Numbered from the stretch's first letter, positions 1 through 9,412 are shown. The stretch is DNA of 64,000 bases from UBA8752 sp002172485 (GCA_042089915.1 JBELJZ010000003.1:1-64000); one strand, 5' to 3'. A program made the numbers and translations. Notes: a model not told the origin generated them from the sequence alone.

Positions 1-537
1 GTCTGCGATGCCAACGAGGTCACGGGTTGTACCGATCCCACGGCATGCAACTACGACAGCGATCCAACCACCGATACAGACAACACCCTCTGCACCTATA
101 CCTCACCGGGTCTTGACTGTAACGGCGAGTGCATCAATGATGCAGACGACGATGGCATCTGTGATGAAAACGAAGCCCCTTGTCACGACTACAACAACAA
201 TGGCGTCTGCGATGCGGAAGAAACCTATGGGTGCACCTATATCGACGCCTGCAACTACAGCATACAAGCGACTGCAGACGACGGGTCCTGCACTTACGCT
301 GCTGCAGGATTCAACTGCGATGGAAGCAGCATAAATGGCTCAGGGGATTTCGCAGGGTGTACCTACACGACAGCCTTGAACTACAGTGCGGTGGCCACAA
401 TGGACGACGGCACCTGCGTATTCCCTGATGTGCCGAACGAAACAGGGCCTTGCTTGTTTGACGTGTCCGGCGACAGCACCGTTAACACGCCCGACCTATT
501 GATCTTCCTCCAATACTGGGAATCAACCTGTGAGTGA
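1..537 (+). CDS. C-terminal part of a secreted Cys-repeat protein with dockerin-like end (5' truncated)
   Basis: The reading frame is open from base 1 to a TGA at 535-537, so only the last 178 residues are in the window. It holds three units of the Bacteroidota pattern GCT-x-AxNY-x-DDGSC (GCTDPTACNY, GCTYIDACNY, GCTYTTALNY) and acidic Asp/Asn-rich stretches (DADDDGICDENE, DYNNNGVCDAEE) that resemble calcium-binding thrombospondin type 3 repeats. The last 24 residues or so (DVSGDSTVNTPDLLIFLQYW, then ESTC) look like one dockerin/EF-hand unit and closely resemble the end of the protein encoded at 59120-61174. No T9SS type A domain is visible. It is probably a large cell-surface or secreted protein. 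The function of the missing N-terminus cannot be judged. Confidence 0.8.
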   Translation, partial: VCDANEVTGCTDPTACNYDSDPTTDTDNTLCTYTSPGLDCNGECINDADDDGICDENEAPCHDYNNNGVCDAEETYGCTYIDACNYSIQATADDGSCTYAAAGFNCDGSSINGSGDFAGCTYTTALNYSAVATMDDGTCVFPDVPNETGPCLFDVSGDSTVNTPDLLIFLQYWESTCE

Positions 538-560
538 GACAGACAAGCCACAACTTCAGT

Positions 561-1142
561 CTACTCGGAGAGCCGCGCCATCAACAACGCGGCTTTCTTT
601 TTGAGGTGCCCCGGATGGTCAGTAGATCGCAAATGGACCAAGGCTTCCTGGACATCCTGACGGGGAAAGGCAAGCGAAGAAGACATTCCCTTGTCCAACA
701 TGCGTAAGGCCATGTGATACTGGGCAGGGGGGAGACCCTTCAAGTACACCACCGCACAGGCCCACTCCAACAATTCAGCGAGGACAGAATGCGGCAGGTC
801 CAGATGCAGCAACGCCCGGAGCAATTCGCGCTGACGGGACAGATCATCCGTGTCATCCAGCAACGCCAACAAGCGACGGGGGGCGTCGCTCGACTCCAAA
901 ACGCCCCGCTCCGCCAACAGTGCCAACACCCACCCGGCTCGAAACCCCGGCTTACCTGGATCTGACGCCAATTGAAACAGCACATCCTCCAGCACCAAGG
1001 CATGGCCCGATTGGACCTTGACCTTCAATGCGGGCCAAGCCTGCAACCAAACCTCGAGCGTAGCACGGGACGGGACATTGGAAATGGCCTTCGAGAGCGC
1101 TGACGGGGAGGAGAGGGCAGGGGGTGTCTCCTCCGAACTCAC
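561..1142 (-). CDS. Helical-repeat (HEAT-like) protein of unknown function
   Basis: This 193-residue protein is predicted soluble and almost entirely helical, with leucine-rich helices such as AGWVLALLAERGVL, RRLLALLDDTDD, LLRALLHLDLPHSVLAELLEW and VQEALVHLRSTD. The arrangement resembles HEAT/ARM repeats but no family was recognised. The start is GTG at 1140-1142, which overlaps the TGA of the upstream TlpA-like gene by 4 bases (GTGA), so translation is probably coupled. The protein has no signal peptide although its operon partner is exported. A role together with the thioredoxin-like protein is inference from gene order only. Confidence 0.6.
   Translation of the reverse strand: MSSEETPPALSSPSALSKAISNVPSRATLEVWLQAWPALKVKVQSGHALVLEDVLFQLASDPGKPGFRAGWVLALLAERGVLESSDAPRRLLALLDDTDDLSRQRELLRALLHLDLPHSVLAELLEWACAVVYLKGLPPAQYHMALRMLDKGMSSSLAFPRQDVQEALVHLRSTDHPGHLKKKAALLMARLSE
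571..602 (+). terminator. Hairpin terminator after the Cys-repeat gene
   Basis: AGCCGCG (571-577) pairs with CGCGGCT (588-594) across a 10-base loop and is followed by a T-rich tract (TTCTTTTT). It lies 34 bases after the stop of the plus-strand gene, inside the 3' end of the convergent minus-strand gene. Confidence 0.55.
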
Positions 1143-2638
1143 GGCTTCTTCATGGCCGCCGCCTCTTGCTCGCGGGCCAGAATCTCACCGATTTGTTCCG
1201 CGCCGACCTGCTTGGCAATGACCTTCTTATCCCTGTCCAACAAGAACATTTTGGGTGTGGCGTAGACATCGAACGTGGTCCGGAAGTTGAGACTCTGAAG
1301 CGTGGTGACACCCGCCATGATCAGCGCTGTGGCACTGTCGGTGGCATTGATGCGGGGATTGTCTGAAACGTGAATCCAATCCCCGATGCCTTTCTCACGG
1401 ACGAATTCCAACCACGGCTCCGGCTCAAAGTCATTGCCGATGGCATAGATCTCCAGCCCCTTGTCGTGCCACTCGTCATAAAGTGCCTGAAGCTTGGGCA
1501 TTTCCTTCTTGCAATGGCCGCAGGTGGACTCCCAGATGGACACCAAGGTGTACGCGGCATCGACGTCATACAAGCTGACCCAATTCTCCTGCGTGGTGTC
1601 GGGAAGAATGATGTTGGGAATCCGGTTCCCGCATTGGCTGTACCGCAAGTCCTCCGCCCGATCCGTCACCTTCTTCAGCTGGGCCTCAGCCAGCCAATCC
1701 GCTTTACCGGTGGAGTAATACCGGTCCACGAGGTCAACGAACACCTTGTCCATGCACATGACCTGGCTCTTCTCTGCAGAGAAGGTAAAGAAGTGCACGA
1801 AATACTTGAACATGTCCGGATCACCTTCGGTCCGAGCGATGAGCTTGTTGACATCGAAGAGTGCCGTGTCCGGCACTTGCGGCATGACATTGCCCCAATA
1901 CTGCTCCAGCAAAGTATGCAGTGCCGGATCCCGGACCAGCCGGCCATCGGAAAAGTCGACGCGGTCCCAGTACAACTTGCGGAATTGGTAGTAACGCCAC
2001 AGCTGGGGGTTCTCCACGCCGGCGGGTGCCTCCGGTACATCCGGCTCCTGCACCATGGCGATCATCTTGGCAAACAAGGTGCCGGCATGGTCTTCTTGAA
2101 TGCGGACCTGCTCGGCCTCCACTTGGAGATTGAGCACCTCTAAATCCTGTACGAGCTGGGCGCGCTCTGCTTCCGTCAAGGTGGTGTCCCGCGCCCGCGC
2201 ATCAATGGGGGCTCGCTTGTCCCGCATGTCCGAGATAAAGCCGAGGTAATCGTAGAACAAACGGGTATCCTGTCCCTTCTCGACCTCCACACTGCCCGGC
2301 AAGTCCGACACGTCTGCCGTCAGCGCGATGTCCTCGCCGGTCACAATGAATTCCACGAACGCATTTTCGGGAAGGACCAGCCCATACTTGCCGCCTTCAT
2401 CGGCCGGCGGAGAGGGGAATTCAAAACGTCCTTTCGCCCCCACGCTCGCCGTGTCCGCGTAGTACATCTTGTTGCCATAGTAATTGGCGAGATAGACTGT
2501 ATCGCCTTCCGCGATGCCTGCCACTTCAAAAGACAAGGTGGCCTGCGCGCAAAGCAGACCAGAGAAAAACAAGGAACCTCCAAAGAGCACAGTGCGCATG
2601 GCACGAATCGGGGCACGGAAAGACATCTTTGACTGCAT
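1139..2638 (-). CDS. TlpA-family thiol-disulfide oxidoreductase with DUF4369-like N-terminus
   Basis: A 499-residue exported protein. A signal peptide (RTVLFGGSLFFSGLLCAQ) is followed by a beta-rich DUF4369-like domain (FEVAGIAEGDTVYLANYYGN), a helical middle resembling DUF5106, and a C-terminal AhpC-TSA/thioredoxin domain. The redox motif is CGHC in STCGHCKKEMPKL near residue 373, and a cis-Pro region follows (YATPKMFLLDRD). The family works as periplasmic or membrane-anchored disulfide reductases in Bacteroidota. The ATG at 2638 was chosen because it precedes a signal peptide; ATGs at 2626 and 2599 are alternatives. An upstream extension would overlap the divergent gene at 2674. It is probably transcribed with the HEAT-like gene downstream. 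Confidence 0.85.
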   Translation of the reverse strand: MQSKMSFRAPIRAMRTVLFGGSLFFSGLLCAQATLSFEVAGIAEGDTVYLANYYGNKMYYADTASVGAKGRFEFPSPPADEGGKYGLVLPENAFVEFIVTGEDIALTADVSDLPGSVEVEKGQDTRLFYDYLGFISDMRDKRAPIDARARDTTLTEAERAQLVQDLEVLNLQVEAEQVRIQEDHAGTLFAKMIAMVQEPDVPEAPAGVENPQLWRYYQFRKLYWDRVDFSDGRLVRDPALHTLLEQYWGNVMPQVPDTALFDVNKLIARTEGDPDMFKYFVHFFTFSAEKSQVMCMDKVFVDLVDRYYSTGKADWLAEAQLKKVTDRAEDLRYSQCGNRIPNIILPDTTQENWVSLYDVDAAYTLVSIWESTCGHCKKEMPKLQALYDEWHDKGLEIYAIGNDFEPEPWLEFVREKGIGDWIHVSDNPRINATDSATALIMAGVTTLQSLNFRTTFDVYATPKMFLLDRDKKVIAKQVGAEQIGEILAREQEAAAMKKP

Positions 2639-2673
2639 GGGCTTGATGAACGCGGCTAATTTAGCCGTGCGCC

Positions 2674-3450
2674 ATGGCTTCCGATGCAAACAAGTCCTAC
2701 AACTGGGGCATCCTCGGATGCGGGTGGCTTGGACAAGCTGCCTGCCGCGCCATGACAGCGCAAGGATGGACGTGTTGGGGAACTGGGCGCGCCCAGAACA
2801 CCCTCGATGCCATCGCCAATGCCGGTGGCACCCCAATGGCCTGGTCCGCTGACAGTCTCGATTCAGACCTGCCTGCACCCGAGCTCTTGCTGGTGGCGCT
2901 GCCCCCGTCAGCTGGAATGGAAGCCTTCGAATGGGCTGCGAGTCGATTCAGCTGCGCAGACCACACCATTCTCATCAGCAGCACCAGCGTATACCCAGGA
3001 AAAGCGGGCAGCTATGTGGAATCTGACGCCATCCGCCGGACCAGCCCCCATTCGGGCGTTTGCCTGCTCGACCTCGAGCAACTGTTCGATCCCAAGCGCA
3101 CCTCCGTCTTGAGGGCAGGAGGGTTGTTCGGCCCGGGACGCCACCCCAATTCATTTTTGAGGGGACAGGCCTTGCGCGATCCATCGGGAGCCGTCAACAT
3201 GGTTCACCAGACCGATGTGGTTCGCGCCATCCTCCATGCGGCCGCCCATCGGCTCAGCGGCCCGTGGAACGTGGTGGCACCAGAAGCTGTATCACGCGGC
3301 GAATTTTACAACGCTGCAGGAGCGGTGGACGCATCCCCAAAGTCCAACCAGCCATTGACGGGAAGAAGGGTGTTGTCAGAGGCCTTGGTTCAAAGCGGTT
3401 TTCAGTTTCAGCACCCCAACGCTGCAGAAGCTGTCCGAACCCTTCATTGA
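2674..3450 (+). CDS. NAD(P)-binding SDR/epimerase-type protein (YeeZ-like)
   Basis: A 258-residue cytoplasmic protein with a Rossmann nucleotide-binding motif at the N-terminus (GILGCGWLG, about residues 9-17) and later elements of the extended SDR/epimerase fold (LISSTSVYPGKAG, then RAGGLFGPGRHP, HQTDVVRAILHA). The Ser-Thr-Ser-Val-Tyr stretch is at the usual catalytic strand, as in YeeZ-like NAD-dependent epimerases. The substrate is unknown. One base separates its stop from the next gene's ATG, so the two are almost certainly co-transcribed. The start ATG at 2674 is 35 bases from the divergent TlpA-like gene. Confidence 0.75.
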   Translation: MASDANKSYNWGILGCGWLGQAACRAMTAQGWTCWGTGRAQNTLDAIANAGGTPMAWSADSLDSDLPAPELLLVALPPSAGMEAFEWAASRFSCADHTILISSTSVYPGKAGSYVESDAIRRTSPHSGVCLLDLEQLFDPKRTSVLRAGGLFGPGRHPNSFLRGQALRDPSGAVNMVHQTDVVRAILHAAAHRLSGPWNVVAPEAVSRGEFYNAAGAVDASPKSNQPLTGRRVLSEALVQSGFQFQHPNAAEAVRTLH

Positions 3451-3451
3451 C

Positions 3452-4345
3452 ATGACCATCTCCCACTATCCCTTTCTGTTGCAGCGTCTGGAGGACCGGG
3501 ACATTCACGGCGCGTGGCACCTGCCGGTCCATGCTCAGGCCAAAGGCACCGTCCTGTTTTTGCACGGGTATAAAGGATACATGGATTGGGGGGCATGGAG
3601 GCTTGTCGGAGACCAAATGGCCCTCGCCGGGTGGCGTTTCCTACGCATCAACTTCACCCACAACGGCACAACGCCTGAAGCCCCCAGCACCTTTGCCGAC
3701 CTCGATGCCTTCGGTCGGAACACCCACCGCCGAGAGCTCGACGAAGCCCTCGCCGTCATCCGGGCCCTGCGCGACCCTGGCCCCAGCGACCACGCCAATC
3801 CAACAGCAACGGGCCCCTTGGCAGTCTTGGGACACAGCAGGGGAGGCGGCATGGCATGTTTGGCCGCCATGGAAGGGCACAGACAATGCCTGTCCGATGG
3901 CAGGGAAGGGGTCAGCCACCTCATCACGTGGGCCGCTGTGGCCGATTTCGCCTCGCGTTTCCCCTCAGAAGACACCCTCCCACTGTGGCAAGAAACCGGA
4001 CAGTTAGAGGTCGTCAACCACCGCACACGACAGCGAATGCACCACGACTGGTCGTTCTACACGGACTTCAAAGCCAATGAACAGAGGCTCCACATTGAAT
4101 CTGCCGTGCGGGCATTCCCCGGAGCCTCCCTCATTGCCCACGCCGAAGACGACGGGGCAGTCCACGTCGAGGGCGCTCACATGCTCGCAGACTGGGCACA
4201 GTCACCCACCCTGTTTCTCATGGAAGAAGGCGGGCACACGTTCGGTGCATCGGAGCCCTGGACCGAGCCAAACCTGCCGGCTCCTTTGAAAGCCCTGACG
4301 CAAACGACCCTGCACTTCCTGGGGGAAGGCAGGGCCGTCAATTGA
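3452..4345 (+). CDS. Alpha/beta hydrolase (dienelactone hydrolase-like)
   Basis: A 297-residue protein with the alpha/beta hydrolase layout: oxyanion-side motif LFLHGYKGYMDWGAW near residue 33, nucleophile elbow GHSRGGG with Ser129, acidic residue region HAEDDGAVHVEG, and late His in GGHTFGASEPW. There is no signal peptide, so it should act in the cytoplasm. It follows the epimerase-like gene by a single base. The substrate cannot be inferred; esterase or acyl-peptidase activity are the common options for this fold. Confidence 0.75.
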   Translation: MTISHYPFLLQRLEDRDIHGAWHLPVHAQAKGTVLFLHGYKGYMDWGAWRLVGDQMALAGWRFLRINFTHNGTTPEAPSTFADLDAFGRNTHRRELDEALAVIRALRDPGPSDHANPTATGPLAVLGHSRGGGMACLAAMEGHRQCLSDGREGVSHLITWAAVADFASRFPSEDTLPLWQETGQLEVVNHRTRQRMHHDWSFYTDFKANEQRLHIESAVRAFPGASLIAHAEDDGAVHVEGAHMLADWAQSPTLFLMEEGGHTFGASEPWTEPNLPAPLKALTQTTLHFLGEGRAVN

Positions 4346-4360
4346 TTCAAAACGACAAGC

Positions 4361-5260
4361 TCAGTGGCGCACCACGAGCTTTTGAAGGGGCGCGTTGTCC
4401 GCCGTGCCAAGGAAGTACACTCCGTTGGGGAGGTCAAACTCGACCGCTTGCTGACCGGCATCGACTGCAGTGCGGGCCACTTCACGGCCCATCTGATCGA
4501 GGACGACCAACGTAGTGGACTCTGTCATGCCATTCAAACGCAATTCACCTGAAGTGGGGTTCGGAGCGAATTTGAAGGCATTAGCAGCCTGCTCAGCCAC
4601 GTCGACCAAGACCACATCACTGACTTCGAGTGCGATGTCATCCACGTAGTAGAAACCGGTGGTCGTGCCGTCTCCAAAGGCAAAGAAGTTGACGCTGGAG
4701 AAGTTGCCAAAGTACGGGAACTGGGCGACCTCCTGGCCCTCCAGCCAGAGCTTGGCCAACCCTTGATCGAGGTCCACGACCACGCGGGCTTCAAACCAAG
4801 AACCGATGCTGACCGAAACAGGAGCAGCGACACCCCACGGTCCATCCACGGCCGTGCTGCCTTGGGCATCGATGGCACAGTTGATTTGCCAGCTGTCGGT
4901 TCCGGATCCAGGCGCGTCGGTTCCTTGAACATTGAAGTAGGCTGCAAAGCCTTCCTCGACCAACATCTGCCAGGTCACGCTCCAGTTGCCCTCGGTCTGC
5001 GCCACTTCAAGCAGCACATCGCCAGGGCCTCCAGCTGCAGCGGTTTGCTCCACTTTCAATGCGTTCAAACTTTCAAAGGCGTTTTCGTCGGTGATCTGGA
5101 GGTCACCATCCGTGCCTTCGGTACCAACAGTCCAAGGGTAAAAGTGGTCGCTGACCACGCACACGTAGTCTCCTGCGATGTAGTCTTCGAATCCTTCCGT
5201 GAATTGACCGAAGGAGAACAAGGGTGCAGCAAGTGCTGCGAAGAGTATGGTTTTCTTCAT
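4361..5260 (-). CDS. Secreted LamG-like protein with T9SS type A sorting domain
   Basis: A 299-residue protein with a clear signal peptide (MKKTILFAALAAPLFSFGQ), a beta-sandwich body resembling LamG/concanavalin-like domains (SVTWQMLVEEGFAAYFNVQG, SWFEARVVVDLDQGLAKLWL, YYVDDIALEV) and a C-terminal T9SS sorting domain (FAPNPTSGELRLNG, DQMGREVARTAV, LPNGVYFLG, QKLVVRH). It is therefore expected to cross the outer membrane by type IX secretion. The ATG at 5260 was chosen because it gives the signal peptide directly. The 3' end converges with the hydrolase gene, 15 bases apart. The ligand or substrate is unknown. Confidence 0.85.
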   Translation of the reverse strand: MKKTILFAALAAPLFSFGQFTEGFEDYIAGDYVCVVSDHFYPWTVGTEGTDGDLQITDENAFESLNALKVEQTAAAGGPGDVLLEVAQTEGNWSVTWQMLVEEGFAAYFNVQGTDAPGSGTDSWQINCAIDAQGSTAVDGPWGVAAPVSVSIGSWFEARVVVDLDQGLAKLWLEGQEVAQFPYFGNFSSVNFFAFGDGTTTGFYYVDDIALEVSDVVLVDVAEQAANAFKFAPNPTSGELRLNGMTESTTLVVLDQMGREVARTAVDAGQQAVEFDLPNGVYFLGTADNAPLQKLVVRH

Positions 5261-5314
5261 GCTTTGGTGCTTTGCGAACAAGGTAATCCTACCTTTTCAC
5301 TCCTGAATCGAGGA

Positions 5315-6151
5315 ATGGAAGGAGAAGGCAACATTCGAAAGCTGAAAGGTCAATCCGACGCCGAAAACGTCCGCTACGACTGGTGTTCTGCTGACATCCT
5401 GGATGGCCAAAAACCGTTTGACATCACCACTGCAGTCGGTCAGGAGATCCGTTTGTCCTTCCTGGGGCACATCCATTGCACGGTCACCGGAAAACGAATT
5501 CGGAAGACCTACGGGGACGGCATGTCGTTTGACGCCTTTCAGTCCTCACCACTTGCCGTGGAAAGCATCATCCGGCCCGAACTCAGCCGGATTCACGAAG
5601 GCATCGCCCTACGTGACGCAGAATGGGAGGAACGGCATCACAATCAACCACACACGGTCTATTTGAGCGCCACCAGCGGCATCAAAGTGGGGGTGACCCG
5701 GGACACCAACATACCATCACGTTGGATCGACCAAGGTGCGAGCGGGGCCTTGATCCTGGCGAGAACGCCTTACCGGCAGCTGGCCGGCCTGATCGAGGTC
5801 GACATGAAGGCCCACTTCGCCGACAAGACCCAATGGCGGGCCATGCTCACGGCCGGCAACCCGGACCCTGCGGACGTCCAGTCGGCACTGCTTGAAGCAT
5901 TGGACCACGCATTCGAACAATGTCCGCCGGATTACGAGGACTTTCTCGCCGACGAAGACGACATTACCCACCTGCATTATCCGGCCACTTCATTTCCTGA
6001 CAAGGTCAAATCTGTCAAGCTGGACACCACCCCCGAGCTGGAAGGCCGGCTCACCGCCATCAAAGGGCAGTACCTCATGTTTGAGGATGGACGCGTTTTC
6101 AATGTCCGGCGCCATTCCGGATACCGGGTTCACTGGTCCTTTGGCAGCTGA
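5315..6151 (+). CDS. DUF2797 domain protein
   Basis: A 278-residue cytoplasmic protein matching the DUF2797 pattern: HTVYLSATSGIKVGVTR, PSRWIDQGASGALILARTPYRQLAGLIE, DKTQWRAMLTAG and GQYLMFEDGRVFNVRRHSGY. DUF2797 proteins are widespread in Bacteroidota, lack an established function and resemble nucleic-acid-associated GIY-YIG-like folds in the central part. The ATG at 5315 gives a family-typical length, and a near-consensus -7 box (TACCTTTT, 5290-5297) lies just upstream. It is divergent from the T9SS gene and convergent with yqgE. Confidence 0.8.
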   Translation: MEGEGNIRKLKGQSDAENVRYDWCSADILDGQKPFDITTAVGQEIRLSFLGHIHCTVTGKRIRKTYGDGMSFDAFQSSPLAVESIIRPELSRIHEGIALRDAEWEERHHNQPHTVYLSATSGIKVGVTRDTNIPSRWIDQGASGALILARTPYRQLAGLIEVDMKAHFADKTQWRAMLTAGNPDPADVQSALLEALDHAFEQCPPDYEDFLADEDDITHLHYPATSFPDKVKSVKLDTTPELEGRLTAIKGQYLMFEDGRVFNVRRHSGYRVHWSFGS

Positions 6152-6165
6152 AAAGGCAGGTCAGT

Positions 6166-6756
6166 TCAGTTCAGACTGGGGTCCACCGGCAACCCTGTGA
6201 CCTTGGCAAATTCAGGCCCTTTTTGCCCCAAAAGCCGCCGCCACAAATCACCGGGCTCGGCATTCAACACAATGTCCAACTTCTCCTGAAGGCCAGCATC
6301 GTGAACGTACCAGCTGCTGCGCTCCACTTCTGCATCCAGCTGACCAGCTGACCACCCGCTGTATCCAACGAAAAAACGAATGCTGCCCGGGGCGACTTGA
6401 CCTTGCCCAAAGGCTTCTCGGATTCCCTCAAAGCCCCCACCCAACCACAATCCCGGCAGCACCGGCATGGCATCCGAAACGCGATCTCCAAGCGTGTGCA
6501 GGAAAAACAAGCTGTCATCGTGGACCGGGCCGCCGAGGTACACCTCATGGTCCAAGCCCCAAGCCTCGGCCTCTGGAAGGACATCCTTCAAGCGGCGTCC
6601 CGTGCCATTGTCCAGCACCAACCCAATGGTGCCGTCAGCATCGTGATCACACAAGAACACCGTTTTGCGACCAAACCAAGGGTCCGTCAAAAAGGGCTCT
6701 GACAGGAGGAATTGTCCTGCCCGCGGTGCAGCTTTGGAATCTGGCACGATTTCCAT
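6166..6756 (-). CDS. YqgE/AlgH family protein
   Basis: A 196-residue cytoplasmic protein with YqgE/AlgH signatures: GQFLLSEPFLTDPWFGRKTVFLC (start quoted in part), DGTIGLVLDNGTG, VYLGGPVHDDSLFFLHT, GLWLGGGFEGI and FFVGYSGWSAGQLDAEV. The family is conserved but its biochemical role is unsettled. The ATG at 6756 was chosen over an upstream in-frame start at 6816, because that would run into the divergent M14 peptidase gene and the shorter form has the usual family length. Confidence 0.88.
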   Translation of the reverse strand: MEIVPDSKAAPRAGQFLLSEPFLTDPWFGRKTVFLCDHDADGTIGLVLDNGTGRRLKDVLPEAEAWGLDHEVYLGGPVHDDSLFFLHTLGDRVSDAMPVLPGLWLGGGFEGIREAFGQGQVAPGSIRFFVGYSGWSAGQLDAEVERSSWYVHDAGLQEKLDIVLNAEPGDLWRRLLGQKGPEFAKVTGLPVDPSLN

Positions 6757-6782
6757 GCTGCAATTTCCCACTTTTACACGGC

Positions 6783-8534
6783 ATGTCCACCCACTTTTGT
6801 CTGCGCGCCGATTCACTTCGTGTCTGCACCCCGTTCACCATCCTGCTCAGCGCCTTGGCCCTGGCCTGGTCGCCCCGACTCTGGAGCCAAAACTTGGGCA
6901 CAACGCCCACCTGGGCAGAGGCTGTGGCCGCTTATCAGAGCTTGAGCGACCGCTTTCCTGACCAGACGCACCTCCGCGAATTCGGCACTTCCGATGTCGG
7001 CCGTCCGCTCCATGTCTTCAGCATGGGGGCGGAGGAGGACGCAACGCTGACCCTCCTCGTCAACAACGCCATCCACCCGGGAGAGCCTTGTGGCGTGAAT
7101 GCCTGCCTGGATTGGGCGACCGACATGCTGCAACAGGGAACGCTTCCGAGCGGGGTCCACATCGCCATCATCCCGATGTACAACATCGGAGGAGGTTTGA
7201 GGCGGAATTGCTGTACCCGCGCCAACCAGAACGGCCCGGAATCCTATGGTTTCAGGGGCAATGCGCGCAACCTGGACCTCAATCGGGACTTCATCAAATG
7301 CGACAGCCGCAACGCTTTGGCGTTCAATGCATTGTTCGCTGAACTGTCGCCAGACCTCTTTGTCGACACCCACACGTCCAATGGCGCCGATTACCCTGCG
7401 ACCCTGACCCTGATTGCCAGTCAGCCTGACAAGCTCGGCGGCGTCCTCGGGCCTTGGCTGGAAAACACACTGCTGCCGGAACTCTACCGCGACATGGAAG
7501 CCCAAGGGGAGGCCATGACACCTTATGTCCACACTTTGGGATCCACCCCGGACGACGGCATACAGGATTTCCTTGAGACCCCCAGATACTCCACAGGCTA
7601 TGGCGCCCTGCACCATACCATCGGATTCACCACGGAAGCCCACATGCTCAAGCCCTTCGACGACCGGGTGAACGCCACCCGCTTGTTTCTCGACGTCGTC
7701 TTGGAGGCTGGCATTCGCCACGCCGCAGCATTGCGCACATTGCGAAATGAGCAAGACGCCCTGTTCCGGAGCGCGGAGCACATCGACGTGGCCTGGACAC
7801 TGGATACCGCGAGCGTCGACTCCCTTCAGTTTTCGGGATATGCCGCCCGGTATGAATGGAGCCCCCTTACCGGAAAGCGCCGACTGCGCTATGACCGGGA
7901 CAGCACGTGGACCCGCAACATCCGTCACCTTCACCGGTATGCGGGCACCCGCAGTGCCTCGGTTCCACCGGCCTTCATCGTGCCCCAAGCTTGGCGACAC
8001 GTGCTGGACAGACTGACAGCCAATGGCGTCGAGATGACCGATGTCCCCCGCGACACCACCCTTCAATTGGACGTGACCCACATCCTGCAGCACAGCGCCG
8101 GAAGCCGCCCTTATGAAGGCCACCACTACCGCAACATAGACGCTGTCGAGGTCCGCCGTGAGGACGTCCAGTTGTTTGCCGGAGACAAAGTTATCTCGCT
8201 GGACCAGCCTGCTGCGCGCTATCTCATGGAGACATTGAGCCCCCAGGCTGTGGATGCCTTCGCCGCGTGGAATTTCTTCGACAGTGCGCTTCAGCAAAAG
8301 GAATACTTCTCAGCATACGTCTTTGAGGAGAACGCCCAGGACATGATCGAGGAGGATGCTCAATTGAAAAGGGAATGGGAGGCCCTTCGCAGTCAGAAGA
8401 AGCAGGAGGGAAGTCCCATGGGACACCGCGCCCAGTTGGACTTGCTGTATAAGGCTTCTCCGCATTTTGAAGGGACATCCGATCGATACCCCGTGTATGC
8501 CTGGCCAAAGGGGCAGCCGCTGCCTTTTCGATGA
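6783..8534 (+). CDS. Exported M14-family zinc carboxypeptidase-like protein
   Basis: A 583-residue protein with an N-terminal hydrophobic export segment (FTILLSALALAWSPRLWSQ) followed by an M14 peptidase domain. The zinc ligands are visible as HPGE (NNAIHPGEPCG) and the later His in FVDTHTSNGAD. The substrate-binding RNLDLNRDF stretch is present, and TTEAHMLKPFDDR is a candidate for the catalytic-Glu region. A C-terminal domain of about 250 residues carries no recognised family. It probably trims peptides or peptidoglycan fragments outside the cytoplasm. The ATG at 6783 was chosen for the signal peptide. The last 4 bases (ATGA) are shared with the start of the next gene, which implies coupled translation. 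Confidence 0.8.
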   Translation: MSTHFCLRADSLRVCTPFTILLSALALAWSPRLWSQNLGTTPTWAEAVAAYQSLSDRFPDQTHLREFGTSDVGRPLHVFSMGAEEDATLTLLVNNAIHPGEPCGVNACLDWATDMLQQGTLPSGVHIAIIPMYNIGGGLRRNCCTRANQNGPESYGFRGNARNLDLNRDFIKCDSRNALAFNALFAELSPDLFVDTHTSNGADYPATLTLIASQPDKLGGVLGPWLENTLLPELYRDMEAQGEAMTPYVHTLGSTPDDGIQDFLETPRYSTGYGALHHTIGFTTEAHMLKPFDDRVNATRLFLDVVLEAGIRHAAALRTLRNEQDALFRSAEHIDVAWTLDTASVDSLQFSGYAARYEWSPLTGKRRLRYDRDSTWTRNIRHLHRYAGTRSASVPPAFIVPQAWRHVLDRLTANGVEMTDVPRDTTLQLDVTHILQHSAGSRPYEGHHYRNIDAVEVRREDVQLFAGDKVISLDQPAARYLMETLSPQAVDAFAAWNFFDSALQQKEYFSAYVFEENAQDMIEEDAQLKREWEALRSQKKQEGSPMGHRAQLDLLYKASPHFEGTSDRYPVYAWPKGQPLPFR

Positions 8535-9412
8535 GCCCCATGAACCGCGATTGGTATCATCCCCTCATCAGCGGCTACCACCAAGTGGTCCGCACCTTGC
8601 GCCGCGAGGTCCTCGACGCCCGGCCGAACCAATGGCGCCTCGCGGCGGACACCGTGGCCAGGTTCTATGTGGCGCCACGCGACATGCAGCTGAAGCAGGA
8701 AGTCTGGCACGGCTTGCCCACGGAGCGCATCGTCCGATCGTCGCATCAACCTGGCTCCCCTGACATCCTTTGGATTCACGGGGGCGGTTTCGCATTCGGC
8801 TCCCCCAGAACCCACCGCGCGGGGGCTGCGGCTTTGGCCAAGGCCACTGGTCGCGCCGTTCGGCTCATCGATTACCCCCTTGCTCCAGAACACCCCTACC
8901 CAGAAGCCCTGAATGCCTTATCCGAGATCAAGGAGCCGAGCCCGCTCGACATCGTAGGGGATTCAGCGGGCGGCAACCTCGCCCTGTCCTGGGCCTTGCG
9001 CCGTGGGTGCGGGGACCGGCTCATCTTGCTGTCTCCTTGGCTCGACCTTCGGGTAGATGGGCCTTCCGCCCAACAGAATTCAGCCCAACACAGCGTATTC
9101 GACAGGGAGGATCTGCGGGAATATGCAGGGCTCTACCTCGCCGGTCACCCGGCCACCCACCCAGACTGCAGTCCCATTCTCGCCGCGGATGACGCGCTTC
9201 GCTCTCTTGGCGCCGTGCTCCTCGAATCGTCCAAATCAGAAATGCTGCATGCCGATGCCGCAGCACTGGCGTCCCGGGCCGAGGCGCTCGGGCTGGATTT
9301 GACCTGGGTCCAAGAGGAGGGGAGCCACCACGGATGGCAACTCTTCCCCGATGTCCTGCCCGAGGCCCAACGCAGCGTGGCCCGCATGACCGATTTCCTG
9401 TCGCTTGCTTGA
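8531..9412 (+). CDS. HSL-type alpha/beta hydrolase (esterase)
   Basis: A 293-residue hydrolase of the hormone-sensitive lipase group. It has the HGGG oxyanion motif (ILWIHGGGFAFGSPRTHR, near residue 82), nucleophile elbow GDSAGGN with Ser145, and a late His in EEGSHHGWQLFPD. There is no signal peptide. Its ATG overlaps the stop of the M14 peptidase gene (ATGA), so the two form one unit. Such enzymes usually cleave short-chain esters; the physiological substrate is unknown. Confidence 0.82.
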   Translation: MSPMNRDWYHPLISGYHQVVRTLRREVLDARPNQWRLAADTVARFYVAPRDMQLKQEVWHGLPTERIVRSSHQPGSPDILWIHGGGFAFGSPRTHRAGAAALAKATGRAVRLIDYPLAPEHPYPEALNALSEIKEPSPLDIVGDSAGGNLALSWALRRGCGDRLILLSPWLDLRVDGPSAQQNSAQHSVFDREDLREYAGLYLAGHPATHPDCSPILAADDALRSLGAVLLESSKSEMLHADAAALASRAEALGLDLTWVQEEGSHHGWQLFPDVLPEAQRSVARMTDFLSLA